Source: Alphaproteobacteria bacterium
Lineage (GTDB): Bacteria > Pseudomonadota > Alphaproteobacteria > Rhizobiales > GCA-2746425
NCBI GenBank assembly: GCA_024743215.1
Contig: JANSWZ010000001.1
Span: forward strand, 124,001 to 188,000
DNA length: 64,000 nt
Direction of reading: 5' to 3'
Positions 53,642-63,292 of the stretch are shown here, in pieces (position 1 is the first letter of the stretch; each line of letters starts with the position of its first letter). The translations under genes were made by a program, and so were the position numbers. The notes beneath the pieces are model-generated. The model searched no databases and was not told where the DNA came from. It saw only the letters and a program-made list of their open reading frames with translations.

Positions 53642-55172
53642 GTTGGTTCTGACCCCCGGCCAGGTATCACTAAGTGAATTGGGCGATGTTTATTGGCAAG
53701 GTGCGTGCGTAAAGCTGGATCGCGTTTGCAGGAACGCGGTTGAGAACGCGGCCCTGCGCATATGTGCTGCCGCGCAGAGTGACGTTCCGATTTATGGTGT
53801 AAACACCGGCTTTGGAAAGCTCGCCAGTATCAAAATTGTTTCGGAAGATGCGGCCATTCTGCAGCGCAATCTCATTTTGAGCCATTGCTGCGGCGTTGGC
53901 GAATCTATCCCGCGTCACATGGTTCGGCTCATGATGTCTTTGAAGCTGCTGTCCTTTGGACGCGGTGCCTCTGGCGTCAGGTGGGATTGCGTTGACCTGC
54001 TGGAACAGATGCTGGCGCGGGGCGTAACGCCAGTCATCCCGGCACAGGGTTCAGTTGGAGCTTCCGGCGACCTGGCTCCGCTGGCGCATATGACTGCCGT
54101 GGTGATTGGTGAGGGCCGGGCGGAGTATGAGGGCACAGTGATGTCCGGAGCTGAGGCCCTGGAGAAAGCCGGCCTGTCGCCGGTAGTTCTTGGCCCCAAG
54201 GAAGGTCTGGCCTTTATCAACGGAACCCAGTTTTCAACAGCGTTTGCTCTGGCTGGCCTGTTCGAAGCATGGCGGGCTGCTCAGAACGCCCTTGTGACCT
54301 CGGCCATGTCTACGGATGCCATTATGGGTTCTACTGCGCCCACTCAGCCTGAAATACACGCTTTGCGGGGCCATCGTGGCCAGATAGAAGCCGCGGCCTC
54401 TATTCGCGCATTGTTGGACGGCTCCATCATTCGTGAAAGCCATATTGAGGGTGATACAAGGGTGCAGGACCCGTATTGCATCCGCTGTCAGCCTCAGGTG
54501 ACGGGCGCTGCGATGGATGTGTTGCGCCAAGCTGCCATGACGCTTGAGATTGAAGCGAATGCGGCGACCGATAATCCACTGGTTTTGACGGAGCCTGAAA
54601 TCATTGTTTCAGGCGGCAATTTTCATGCTGAGCCGGTTGGCTTTGCAGCTGACATGATTGCCTTGGCCGTTGCCGAAATCGGAGCTATTGCGCAACGCCG
54701 TATCGCGCTGATGGTCGATCCTGCGCTGAACCATGATTTGCCGCCTTTTCTGACCCCCAATCCGGGTTTGAATTCGGGGCTAATGATCGCCGAGGTGACA
54801 ACAGCAGCCTTGATGAGTGAGAATAAACATCTGGCCAATCCGTGTGTGACCGACAGCACGCCGACCAGCGCCAATCAGGAAGATCATGTGTCCATGGCAG
54901 CCCATGGTGCGCGTCGTCTGCTGCGAATGACGGCCAATCTGAACCATATTTTGGGTGTGGAATTGCTGTGTGCGGCACAGGGGATTGAGTTTCGTACGCC
55001 GCTGGCGACCAGCAAACCGCTGCAAAATGTTCTGGCACGACTGCGTGAAGACGTAGCGACAATCGGCGACGATCGCTATATGGCACCTGACTTGGAGGCC
55101 GCCTGTCGGTTGGTCTCTTCGCTGGAAATTGTACAGGCCTCCGGAACTGACTTGCCGGAGTTGGCGGCATGA
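53634..55172 (+). CDS. hutH: Histidine ammonia-lyase HutH
   Basis: MIO enzyme of 512 aa that converts histidine to trans-urocanate and ammonia. The prosthetic group arises from A143-S144-G145 ([15 protein letters not shown]), and catalytic tyrosine Y54 lies in [12 protein letters not shown]. The TTG at 53634 has GGAGG six bases before it and gives a normal N-terminus; ATG 53622 is an alternative. It overlaps hutI by eight bases and hutG by four. Confidence 0.96.
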   Translation: MTELVLTPGQVSLSELGDVYWQGACVKLDRVCRNAVENAALRICAAAQSDVPIYGVNTGFGKLASIKIVSEDAAILQRNLILSHCCGVGESIPRHMVRLMMSLKLLSFGRGASGVRWDCVDLLEQMLARGVTPVIPAQGSVGASGDLAPLAHMTAVVIGEGRAEYEGTVMSGAEALEKAGLSPVVLGPKEGLAFINGTQFSTAFALAGLFEAWRAAQNALVTSAMSTDAIMGSTAPTQPEIHALRGHRGQIEAAASIRALLDGSIIRESHIEGDTRVQDPYCIRCQPQVTGAAMDVLRQAAMTLEIEANAATDNPLVLTEPEIIVSGGNFHAEPVGFAADMIALAVAEIGAIAQRRIALMVDPALNHDLPPFLTPNPGLNSGLMIAEVTTAALMSENKHLANPCVTDSTPTSANQEDHVSMAAHGARRLLRMTANLNHILGVELLCAAQGIEFRTPLATSKPLQNVLARLREDVATIGDDRYMAPDLEAACRLVSSLEIVQASGTDLPELAA

Positions 55173-55969
55173 ACCCGGTTCACGTGGAGCAGGGCACCAG
55201 CCCGGTTGTTCTCGGCCAGCCCCATGGTGGCACGCATGTGCCAGAGGAATTCGGCGCCCGGTTGAATGAGCGGGGCAAAGGTCTTGCTGATACGGATTGG
55301 CATATTGCTCGATTATATGATGGCTTGCTGCTGGGCCAGACAGTCGTGAGCGCGTCGTTTCATCGCTATGTCATTGATGCCAATCGTGATCCGGAGGGGC
55401 ATTCGCTTTACCCCGGGCAGAATACGACCGGCCTTTGTCCCACTACAGATTTTGATGGAAACCCAATCTGGCTGGACGGTGAAGAGCCCTCAGAAAGTGA
55501 ATGTGAGCAGCGTCGACTGAGCTTTCATAAACCTTATCATGACGCACTGAGCGCTGAGATTGCGCGTGTAAAAGCCATTCATGGCTACGCCATTCTTTAT
55601 GATTGTCACTCCATTCGTTCGCATATTCCCTTTCTGTTTGATGGCACGCTGCCGGTGTTCAGCATTGGCACAAATGGTGGTGTGACGTGTGCACGTTCAA
55701 TTGAATCCGCCACGGTTGATATCTGCAAGAATGCAGTGGGTTACGATCATGTGGTCAATGGGCGTTTCAAGGGTGGATGGACGACCCGTCACTATGGTCA
55801 GCCGGAAACCGGCGTGCATGCCATCCAGATGGAATTGGCGCAGCGCGCCTATATGGATGAGGCGGTGCCTTGGGCCTATCGGCCTGATCTTGCAGCGCAG
55901 CTGCGTCCTTATCTGACCCAGATTTTGACGGCCCTCGGGCAAGACATACAGGAATACAAAGATGAATGA
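55169..55969 (+). CDS. hutG: N-formylglutamate deformylase HutG
   Basis: Zinc hydrolase of 266 aa that cleaves N-formylglutamate to glutamate and formate, the last step. Motifs are [15 protein letters not shown] near residue 14, [13 protein letters not shown] near 42, [17 protein letters not shown] near 137 and [15 protein letters not shown] near 218. The ATG overlaps the hutH stop. Presence of HutF plus HutG shows the five-step rather than the formamide-releasing four-step route. Confidence 0.95.
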   Translation: MNPVHVEQGTSPVVLGQPHGGTHVPEEFGARLNERGKGLADTDWHIARLYDGLLLGQTVVSASFHRYVIDANRDPEGHSLYPGQNTTGLCPTTDFDGNPIWLDGEEPSESECEQRRLSFHKPYHDALSAEIARVKAIHGYAILYDCHSIRSHIPFLFDGTLPVFSIGTNGGVTCARSIESATVDICKNAVGYDHVVNGRFKGGWTTRHYGQPETGVHAIQMELAQRAYMDEAVPWAYRPDLAAQLRPYLTQILTALGQDIQEYKDE

Positions 55970-57632
55970 CCCTCGTAAAAATTCTCGTGACGTCTATCCG
56001 CCCACTGGCACGGAGTTGAATGCCAAAAGCTGGCTGACCGAAGCGCCTTTGCGGATGCTGATGAACAATCTGCATCCAGATGTCGCCGAGAACCCGCACG
56101 AATTGGTTGTCTATGGCGGCATTGGTCGTGCTGCACGGACATGGCATGATTTCGACCAGATTGTTGCCAGTCTGAAAGACCTTGAGGACGATGAAACCCT
56201 GATGGTTCAGTCAGGAAAGCCGGTTGGTGTTTTCAAAACGCACAAGGATGCGCCGCGTGTCCTGATTGCCAACTCCAATCTGGTTCCCCATTGGGCGACC
56301 TGGGATCATTTCAGCGAGTTGGATAAAAAGGGCCTGGCGATGTATGGCCAGATGACGGCCGGCTCGTGGATTTACATCGGAACACAGGGCATTGTTCAGG
56401 GCACCTATGAAACCTTTGTTGAGGCGGGTCGCCAGCATTACGGTGGGTCTCTTACGGGTAAATGGATACTGACGGGCGGTCTTGGCGGCATGGGCGGCGC
56501 GCAGCCGCTTGCAGCCGTAATGGCAGGGGCTTGTTGCCTTGCGGTGGAATGCGATGAAACCCGCGCAGATTTTCGTCTTCGCACACGCTATGTCGATGAA
56601 AAAACCAGTTCTTTGGACGAGGCACTGGCCATGATTGAAGGCTGGACGAAAGCCGGTGAGGCAAAATCTGTTGCCCTGATTGGCAATGCAGCTGATGTGT
56701 TTCCGGAACTGGTGAAACGCGGTGTTCATCCGGATATCGTGACCGACCAGACAAGTGCGCATGATCCGGTTCATGGCTATTTGCCACAAGGTTGGAGCGT
56801 GGCAGAATGGCAGGAGAAGCAGGAAAGCGATCCGAAGGCAGTTGAGAAAGCTGCCCGTGCTTCCATGAAAGTGCAGGTAGCTGCCATGGTTGATTTCTGG
56901 AACATGGGTGTCCCGACCCTTGATTATGGCAATAATATCCGTCAGGTGGCCAAGGATGAAGGTCTGGAAAATGCCTTTGCATTTCCAGGGTTTGTACCAG
57001 CTTACATTCGACCTTTATTTTGTCGGGGCATCGGCCCGTTCCGCTGGTGCGCGCTGTCGGGTGATCCGGAAGATATCTACAAGACCGACGCCAAGGTGAA
57101 GGAACTTATTCAAGACGAGCATCTGCATAATTGGCTTGATATGGCACGCGAACGCATCGCGTTTCAGGGCCTGCCAGCCCGCATTTGCTGGGTCGGGCTC
57201 GGGGTGCGGGACAAGCTTGGTCTGGCCTTCAATGAAATGGTCCGAAATGGTGAATTATCTGCGCCCGTTGTGATTGGACGAGACCATCTGGATTCGGGTT
57301 CTGTTGCTTCGCCAAACCGCGAAACCGAGGCCATGAAGGATGGGTCTGATGCTGTGTCAGACTGGCCTCTTTTAAATGCGTTGTTGAACACGGCCAGCGG
57401 CGCGACATGGGTGTCTTTGCACCATGGTGGTGGTGTTGGCATGGGCTTCTCCCAGCATTCGGGCATGGTGATCTGTTGTGACGGGACGAAAGAGGCAGAC
57501 CAGCGGATTAAGCGCGTTTTGTGGAATGACCCTGCTACCGGCGTGATGCGTCATGCCGATGCGGGCTATGAAGACGCTATTGAGTGGGCACAGGAAAACA
57601 ACCTTCGGCTTCCTGGAATTCTGGGCAATTGA
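55962..57632 (+). CDS. hutU: Urocanate hydratase HutU
   Basis: NAD-containing enzyme of 556 aa, normal length, that hydrates urocanate to imidazolonepropionate, the second step. Conserved blocks are [14 protein letters not shown] near residue 24, [17 protein letters not shown] near 168, [14 protein letters not shown] near 263 and [10 protein letters not shown] near 360. It overlaps hutG by eight bases and ends the operon. Confidence 0.97.
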   Translation: MNDPRKNSRDVYPPTGTELNAKSWLTEAPLRMLMNNLHPDVAENPHELVVYGGIGRAARTWHDFDQIVASLKDLEDDETLMVQSGKPVGVFKTHKDAPRVLIANSNLVPHWATWDHFSELDKKGLAMYGQMTAGSWIYIGTQGIVQGTYETFVEAGRQHYGGSLTGKWILTGGLGGMGGAQPLAAVMAGACCLAVECDETRADFRLRTRYVDEKTSSLDEALAMIEGWTKAGEAKSVALIGNAADVFPELVKRGVHPDIVTDQTSAHDPVHGYLPQGWSVAEWQEKQESDPKAVEKAARASMKVQVAAMVDFWNMGVPTLDYGNNIRQVAKDEGLENAFAFPGFVPAYIRPLFCRGIGPFRWCALSGDPEDIYKTDAKVKELIQDEHLHNWLDMARERIAFQGLPARICWVGLGVRDKLGLAFNEMVRNGELSAPVVIGRDHLDSGSVASPNRETEAMKDGSDAVSDWPLLNALLNTASGATWVSLHHGGGVGMGFSQHSGMVICCDGTKEADQRIKRVLWNDPATGVMRHADAGYEDAIEWAQENNLRLPGILGN

Positions 57633-57701
57633 TCGGGTCTTCCGTCACGCAGCTTCACATCGAAAGGCATGCTTGCTAGTCTGCGCCTCGGAGGTGCAGA
57701 C

Positions 57702-58070
57702 ATGTATAAACCAACCGGCTACACAGATATTTCTCCCTATTTGATTGTCGACGATGCACAGGCAACGCTGAATTTTATACGCGATGCATTTTCTGGTGAA
57801 CAGTTGCGAGTGCACCTGCAAGACAATGGTGACATCATGCATGCTGAAGCGCGCATCGGCGATAGTGTCGTCATGATCGGCCAGATGCCCGGTGGCGCCG
57901 ACGCGCATATTCATCTGTATGTCTCCGATGTTGAAGCCGTGTTTGACATGGCCATCAAAGCCGGTGGCGAGCTCGTTCAAAAGCTGGAAGTAAAAGATGA
58001 CGGGGACCGCAGAGGCGGGGTTCGCGACAAAAACGGCACAACTTGGTGGATTTCCCGGCAGGAAAGCTGA
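57702..58070 (+). CDS. VOC (glyoxalase/PhnB-like) superfamily protein
   Basis: Small protein of 122 aa with paired beta-alpha-beta-beta-beta units: residues 8-60 (SPYLIVDDAQATLNFIRDAF) and 70-118 (HIHLYVSDVEAVFDMAIKAG). The PhnB-like ending KNGTTWWISRQ is seen. ATG 57702 has CGGAGG before it; the upstream extension is rejected. It lies 69 bases behind hutU and may be read from the same transcript. Metal-binding or reaction not assignable. Confidence 0.85.
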   Translation: MYKPTGYTDISPYLIVDDAQATLNFIRDAFSGEQLRVHLQDNGDIMHAEARIGDSVVMIGQMPGGADAHIHLYVSDVEAVFDMAIKAGGELVQKLEVKDDGDRRGGVRDKNGTTWWISRQES

Positions 58071-58665
58071 TCTGTGATGCGGCTTGAAGTGTCTGATGTG
58101 ATCACGGGCCAGACATGTCGGAAATTGTACGATTTTATGGAGAAGTGCGAAATCCAGTCCGTGCGGCTGATCTCTGATTTTTTAAGTTTTTAAAATAAGT
58201 AACTGGAAAATAATAATTTTATCTGGATGCCGGACTCATTGTCCCAATGAGAAATTTAGCACAATAACAACGCCCCAACTGTCCTAATCTTGGTTTGGTT
58301 CCGGGAGGCGGGCTTGGAAAAAGCGGCAAAAACTTACTTTTTTTCGATTTTCTACCTGTGGAAAATCAGGCGTATACATTCGATGCAGGCCGCGCTGAAT
58401 GAGTTATCTGCGACCTTTCAAATATCATTTTTCCTGACAGGTTTCCCTGCGACTGCGTTGTTGGGAAAAGCCAGATTTGAAGCTCTTGATAAATGCAATC
58501 GAGGCAGATCCACTACATCGGATAGCTGGCACAGGCGTAGCGCTGGCGCTCCCTTTTCAAAATTCAAATTTAGATGCTTTGAGCAAGATATGGCCATTGA
58601 TGTTGCGATCGCCTGCGCATGATCTCAATTGCCAATTCAAACAAGTTTTTAGACAGGAGGAAAGC
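58071..58665. other. Non-coding stretch upstream of the second TRAP operon
   Basis: About 595 bases, AT-rich in the middle (58180-58260). The open frame at 58290-58622 has no recognisable domain and no convincing ribosome site. The stretch must contain the promoter of the TRAP/phosphonate-esterase-like operon; no palindrome like those found before the other cassettes was seen. Confidence 0.45.
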
Positions 58666-59718
58666 ATGCAATATCATTTGAAAACTCTCTCTACGGCTCT
58701 TGCGTTCATCACGGGTGTTTCGTTTGCAGCGCCAGCAGTTGCACAGTCGGAATGCAACGATGTGGCCTTGCTCTTCAACAATTTTCTGCCACCCAATCAC
58801 ACATTTTGGGCTGGTGGTTTCAAACCCTGGGCTGATGATGTGGCACGGGTTACCGATGGACGGGTATCGGTCACGTTCACGACGGCTTCGCTTGCTCCGC
58901 CACCAAAGCAGTGGGGCATGGTCACCGATGGCATTGCGGATGTGGCAATGCAGGTCAATCCGATGGAATCCAAGCGGTTGCATCTGCCCAACATAGGCGG
59001 GCTGCCCTTTGTCGGTAATCTGGCAACGGCTCGCGGTGTCGCCTTGTGGCGTACTCATGAAAAGTTTTTTGCTTCAGCCGATGAATTCAAAGGGGTCCAT
59101 CTGGTTGGACATTTCTCGAACCCGGGTGCGGGCTTGATTGCTGGAGATATGGTCGATGGGATCGACAGTATCGATGGCATGAAATTCTGGACGATTGGTG
59201 GTCCGCCTGCAGATATTGTGTCGGCGATTGGTGCCGTTCCTGTGCCAGCTCCCGGTGAGGAGATGTTCAACATGTTCTCCAAAGGCGTTGTCGATGGACT
59301 GGCCACAAATTGGGGTGCGATGAAAATCTGGAACGCCTACCGCTATACGAAATCCTATGTCGACATTCCCGGTGGCCTTTATGCAGTCGATTTCTCGGTC
59401 ATCATGAACCAGGGCAAGTGGGACAGCATTTGTGCGTCCGATCAGGAAGCCATAACAGCGGTATCAGGTGAGACAATTGCCCGCAATGTTGGCCTGTTTG
59501 TTGACCAGTTCGATATCGAAACGCAGAAGGAAGTTGCCGAGACGGATATCAAGGTCGTCAAGCCGGATGCGGCCTTTATGAGCGCGCTTGAGGACAAACT
59601 GCAATATGCACGTGACGCGTGGATGGCAAAGGCTGAAGCTCGTGGTGTGGATGGGGAAGCAGCGCTAGCATACTATCTTGAACAGGTGGCCGAATTAACC
59701 GCTGAATTGAGCAATTAA
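58666..59718 (+). CDS. dctP: TRAP transporter substrate-binding protein DctP
   Basis: Periplasmic binding protein of 350 aa. The signal peptide is at residues 1-27 (ends PAVAQ), with mature start SECNDVALLFNNFLPPNHTF. The TRAP hinge block is GEEMFNMFSKGVVDGLATNW near 200. ATG 58666 has AGGAGGAAA before it. No hairpin separates it from dctQ, unlike the other binding-protein genes of the window. Confidence 0.92.
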   Translation: MQYHLKTLSTALAFITGVSFAAPAVAQSECNDVALLFNNFLPPNHTFWAGGFKPWADDVARVTDGRVSVTFTTASLAPPPKQWGMVTDGIADVAMQVNPMESKRLHLPNIGGLPFVGNLATARGVALWRTHEKFFASADEFKGVHLVGHFSNPGAGLIAGDMVDGIDSIDGMKFWTIGGPPADIVSAIGAVPVPAPGEEMFNMFSKGVVDGLATNWGAMKIWNAYRYTKSYVDIPGGLYAVDFSVIMNQGKWDSICASDQEAITAVSGETIARNVGLFVDQFDIETQKEVAETDIKVVKPDAAFMSALEDKLQYARDAWMAKAEARGVDGEAALAYYLEQVAELTAELSN

Positions 59719-59720
59719 AG

Positions 59721-60293
59721 ATGTCTGGCCCCTCAAACGGCCAACCTGACGACACCACCGTGAGTCTTCGCGGTGTTGTCGCACCTGACTGGATGCTCAA
59801 CATTTTCAAGGTGACCACCGCAACGTCCATTTTTGCTATCGCGATTTTGACGTTTACAGACGTCGTTATGCGGTACTTTCTCAGTGCACCCTTGCGTGGT
59901 GTTTACGAGATGGATGGTCTGATCTTGGGTCTGATGACCATGTCAGCTCTGCCGCTGGTTACGGAAAGCCGGGCGCATATCACTGTGGATGTGCTTGATC
60001 ATTTTTACCATGGTGGGCTTAGGTTCTCGATGCAGTTGCTGTCTCTGGTATTCCAGGCTGTCATGATTGGATTCATCACCTGGCGACTCTATGCCATTGC
60101 TCTGCGCGAGTGGAATAATGGATGGGTGACCATTGATCTGCAGATCAGCCGTGCGCCTTTGTTATTCATCCTGGCGGCTCTGGGAGCCGCATCAACCCTC
60201 ATTGTCATCGTCATGATTGTCCAGATGTGGCGCGGGCGTTTGCCTGTGATCCCTCATGGCGGACTGAATGATGGCTCAGAAGACATGCTTTAA
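59721..60293 (+). CDS. dctQ: TRAP transporter small permease DctQ
   Basis: Small membrane subunit of 190 aa with four spans; the family block VVMRYFLSAPLRGVYEMDGL is near residue 48-67 and ESRAHITVDVLDHF near 81. It begins two bases after dctP. Partner of the DctM that follows after 26 bases. Confidence 0.9.
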   Translation: MSGPSNGQPDDTTVSLRGVVAPDWMLNIFKVTTATSIFAIAILTFTDVVMRYFLSAPLRGVYEMDGLILGLMTMSALPLVTESRAHITVDVLDHFYHGGLRFSMQLLSLVFQAVMIGFITWRLYAIALREWNNGWVTIDLQISRAPLLFILAALGAASTLIVIVMIVQMWRGRLPVIPHGGLNDGSEDML

Positions 60294-60319
60294 TTTCAAT
60301 ACAGGATGGAAGTCAGCAA

Positions 60320-61621
60320 ATGACCGTGCTTCTCATTGGGACCATAATTCTGTTCCTGATTGTTTTTCTTGGACTGCCTCTTGGGTTTTCTCTTCTGGTT
60401 GTGGGGGCAGGTGGCTTTGCCATCCTGCGCGGTATGACGCCAGCATTGAGCATGGTGTCTCAGCAGATTCTGGAAGTGATCATGAACACCAATTTTGTGG
60501 TGTTGCCGATGTTCATTCTGATGGGTGCGTTTATCTATCGAGCAGCAATGGCGGATGATCTGTTTGAGGCGGCCAATGCCTGGCTTGGGCATTTCAAAGG
60601 TGGACTGGCCATGGCAAGTGTCGCAGCTTGTGGCGGGTTCTCGGCTGTTTCCGGCAGTTCACTTGCGACAGTAACAACCATGGCCAAGGTCGCTATTCCC
60701 TCGATGCGACGCCATGATTATGCCGATAGCCTGTCCGCCGGCACAATCGCGGCGGGTGGCACGCTGGGCATTCTGCTGCCGCCAAGTGCAGCTATGATCA
60801 TTTATGGTATTCTGACCGAGCAGGACATTGCAGCCCTGTTTGCCGCCGGCATTCTGCCCGGATTGCTGACTATCCTGCTTTACATCATTACCATTCAGAT
60901 TCTGACGTCAGTCTGGCCGAAACTGGGACCACGTGCGGATCGCTCGAACTGGCGTGACCGCTGGATTAAGCTTGCACGGGTCTGGGGCATCTTGTTCCTG
61001 TTTACGCTGATCATGGCAGGTATTTCCTTTGGTGTTTTCACACCGAATGAAGCGGGTAGCATAGGCGCTATTGGTGCTTTGCTGTTTGCCATTGCAAGGC
61101 GCAGGATGACCATGCCGATTTTTGTCTCGTCATTGATTGATGCCGCTAAAACCACTGCCATGGTTTTCATGATTGGCATCGGGGCATTGGTCTTCAACAA
61201 TTTCGTTACATTGTCTGGTCTCTCGGGTGCTGTCGCAAATTGGCTTCAGACGCTGCCGCTTTCGCCCATGGGCGTCATGATGGTGATCATTTTTTTCTAC
61301 TTTCTGCTCGGCATGCTGGTTGATGGTATGGCCATGATCTTTTTGACCGTTCCGGTGATTTTCCCCATCGTTTTGGCGCTCGGAATGGACCCGATCTGGT
61401 TTGGCATTGTGCTGGTTATGGTAGTTGAAATCAGTCTGATCACTCCGCCAATTGGAATGAATGTTTTCTTGTTGAAATCGATGATGCCCGGGGTGTCGTT
61501 ACGGACGATTTTTACTGGAATTGCGCCATTTTTGGTGGCTGATGTCTTGCGTTTGGGGGTTGTTCTGGCTTTCCCGGGTTTCGTTCTTTATCTGCCGCGA
61601 CTTTTCTACGGCTACTACTGA
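60320..61621 (+). CDS. dctM: TRAP transporter large permease DctM
   Basis: Large membrane subunit of 433 aa with about twelve spans. Typical blocks are GFSAVSGSSLATVTTMAKV near residue 111, TIAAGGTLGILLPPSAAMII near 140 and VEISLITPPIGMNVFLLK near 371. It lies 17 bases before the sulfatase-like hydrolase gene, so the transported molecule is probably that enzyme's substrate or product. Confidence 0.94.
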   Translation: MTVLLIGTIILFLIVFLGLPLGFSLLVVGAGGFAILRGMTPALSMVSQQILEVIMNTNFVVLPMFILMGAFIYRAAMADDLFEAANAWLGHFKGGLAMASVAACGGFSAVSGSSLATVTTMAKVAIPSMRRHDYADSLSAGTIAAGGTLGILLPPSAAMIIYGILTEQDIAALFAAGILPGLLTILLYIITIQILTSVWPKLGPRADRSNWRDRWIKLARVWGILFLFTLIMAGISFGVFTPNEAGSIGAIGALLFAIARRRMTMPIFVSSLIDAAKTTAMVFMIGIGALVFNNFVTLSGLSGAVANWLQTLPLSPMGVMMVIIFFYFLLGMLVDGMAMIFLTVPVIFPIVLALGMDPIWFGIVLVMVVEISLITPPIGMNVFLLKSMMPGVSLRTIFTGIAPFLVADVLRLGVVLAFPGFVLYLPRLFYGYY

Positions 61622-61638
61622 CAACCGGAGCGCTTAAA

Positions 61639-63225
61639 TTGGCTAAAAAAATCAAGAACATCCTGTTTGTCATGGCGGATCAACTGCGGTGGGATTATCT
61701 AAGTTGTTACGGCCATCCACATTTACAGACGCCGAATATTGATCGGCTGGCCAAACGTGGTGTGCGGTTTGACAATGCTTATGTTCAATCGCCCGTCTGT
61801 GGCCCTTCGCGTGCTTCGTTCTATACCGGACGCACTGTTTTCAGCCATGGGTCCACCTGGAACCATGTGCCGTTGCCTGTGGGTGAACTGACGATAGGTG
61901 ACTATTTAAGTCAGGCGGGATTGCGAACTGCCGTTGTTGGCAAGTCACATCTGATACGCGACACAAAGGGCATGGAACGGTTAGGGGCTGATGGTTCCAA
62001 GAACCTTGGCTATGCCGTTGATGAGCCAGGGTTTGATCCCTATGAGCGGGATGATGGTATACATCCGACACCGCTTTTAAAACTCAGTGGCAGTAGCTTA
62101 AGCTACAATGACTGGCTTCGCGAGAAGGGATATGACAGCGAAAATCCGTGGAATGATTATGCCAATTCCGCAGAAGGTCCTGATGGCGAAGTGCTTTCAG
62201 GCTGGGAGCTTCGCAATTCCAGTCTGCCTGCCAGGGTAAAAGAGGAGCATTCCGAGACGGCATTCATGACCGGGCGTGCGCGCGCTTTCATTTCTGAAAT
62301 GGGAGATGCCCCGTGGCTTTGTCATTTAAGCTACATCAAGCCTCATTGGCCATATATTGCGCCGTCTCCCTACCATAATATGTATGGACCAGAGAGTTTT
62401 CTGCCATTGCAGCGGGATGAATGTGAGCTGCAGGATGCACACCCGGTTTTCGAAGCTTTTACACAGATGCGGGTCAGCCAGACTTTTTCACAGGATCCAA
62501 CGCGTGAGACAGTGCTGCCGGGCTATATGGGGTTGATCAAGCAGATTGATGATCATCTTGGAGCGCTGTTTGACTGGCTCGAAAGTGAAGGCAAGCTTGA
62601 CGATACGATGATCGTATTTACGTCCGACCATGGCGATTATCTGGGGGATCACTGGATGGGTGAAAAAGAACTGTTCCACGAGGCTTCTGTCAAAGTGCCT
62701 TTGATTATCTGCGATCCCAGGCCGGAGGCCGATGCGACACGCGGAACAGCGTCTGATTTGTTGGTTGAGGCTATCGATCTGTTACCAACGTTCCTTGATG
62801 CCGTCAGTGCGCCATCAGCGGGGCATCGCCTTGAAGGGCGGTCGCTTGTGCCTGTCTTGCATGGAGAGAAACCGGATGACTGGCGGGAAGCTGCTTTCTC
62901 GGAAATTGACTACGCATTTTATACAGCGCGCGAAATGCTGAATGTCGGTACATCGGAGGCTCGGGGCTACATGATCCGCACACATCAGTGGAAATATGTT
63001 CATTTCACAGGCTTTAGACCGCAACTTTTTGATCTGAGAAATGATCCTGAGGAGTTTCATGATCTGGGTGCCAGTGCTGATCATGAGGGCACTAAGCAGA
63101 TGATGCACAATCTGTTGCTGGAGCGTCTGACTGCGCGCAAGAACCGCGTGACGATGGCGGACGACTTCTTTGATACTCTGAGCATCGGTGATGAAGACCT
63201 TGGTATCCGCATTGGCGTCTGGTGA
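61639..63225 (+). CDS. Phosphonate monoester hydrolase-like sulfatase (alkaline phosphatase superfamily)
   Basis: Cytoplasmic hydrolase of 528 aa. The N-terminal metal block is FVMADQLRWDYLSCYGH, and the formylglycine motif is C54-G-P-S-R58. The second metal block FTSDHGDYLGDHWMGEKE is near 331. Several segments (PYHNMYGPESF, WKYVHFTGF, AAFSEIDYAFY, LTARKNRVTMAD) resemble phosphonate monoester hydrolase/phosphodiesterase more than ordinary arylsulfatases. TTG start with GGAG ten bases before it. No signal peptide: it acts on a substrate imported by the TRAP system. Confidence 0.85.
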   Translation: MAKKIKNILFVMADQLRWDYLSCYGHPHLQTPNIDRLAKRGVRFDNAYVQSPVCGPSRASFYTGRTVFSHGSTWNHVPLPVGELTIGDYLSQAGLRTAVVGKSHLIRDTKGMERLGADGSKNLGYAVDEPGFDPYERDDGIHPTPLLKLSGSSLSYNDWLREKGYDSENPWNDYANSAEGPDGEVLSGWELRNSSLPARVKEEHSETAFMTGRARAFISEMGDAPWLCHLSYIKPHWPYIAPSPYHNMYGPESFLPLQRDECELQDAHPVFEAFTQMRVSQTFSQDPTRETVLPGYMGLIKQIDDHLGALFDWLESEGKLDDTMIVFTSDHGDYLGDHWMGEKELFHEASVKVPLIICDPRPEADATRGTASDLLVEAIDLLPTFLDAVSAPSAGHRLEGRSLVPVLHGEKPDDWREAAFSEIDYAFYTAREMLNVGTSEARGYMIRTHQWKYVHFTGFRPQLFDLRNDPEEFHDLGASADHEGTKQMMHNLLLERLTARKNRVTMADDFFDTLSIGDEDLGIRIGVW

Positions 63226-63292
63226 CCGTGATGCTGGGCATTGGCCGGTTGATAAGGCGGGTCGGTTGCCCACCCAATTTGGTTGAAAATGA

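Noticed and set aside
58290-58622. 110-codon open frame before the second TRAP operon
   Set aside because: No convincing start signal or domain; overlaps the longer upstream frame of dctP that is also not translated by the evidence of the signal peptide.
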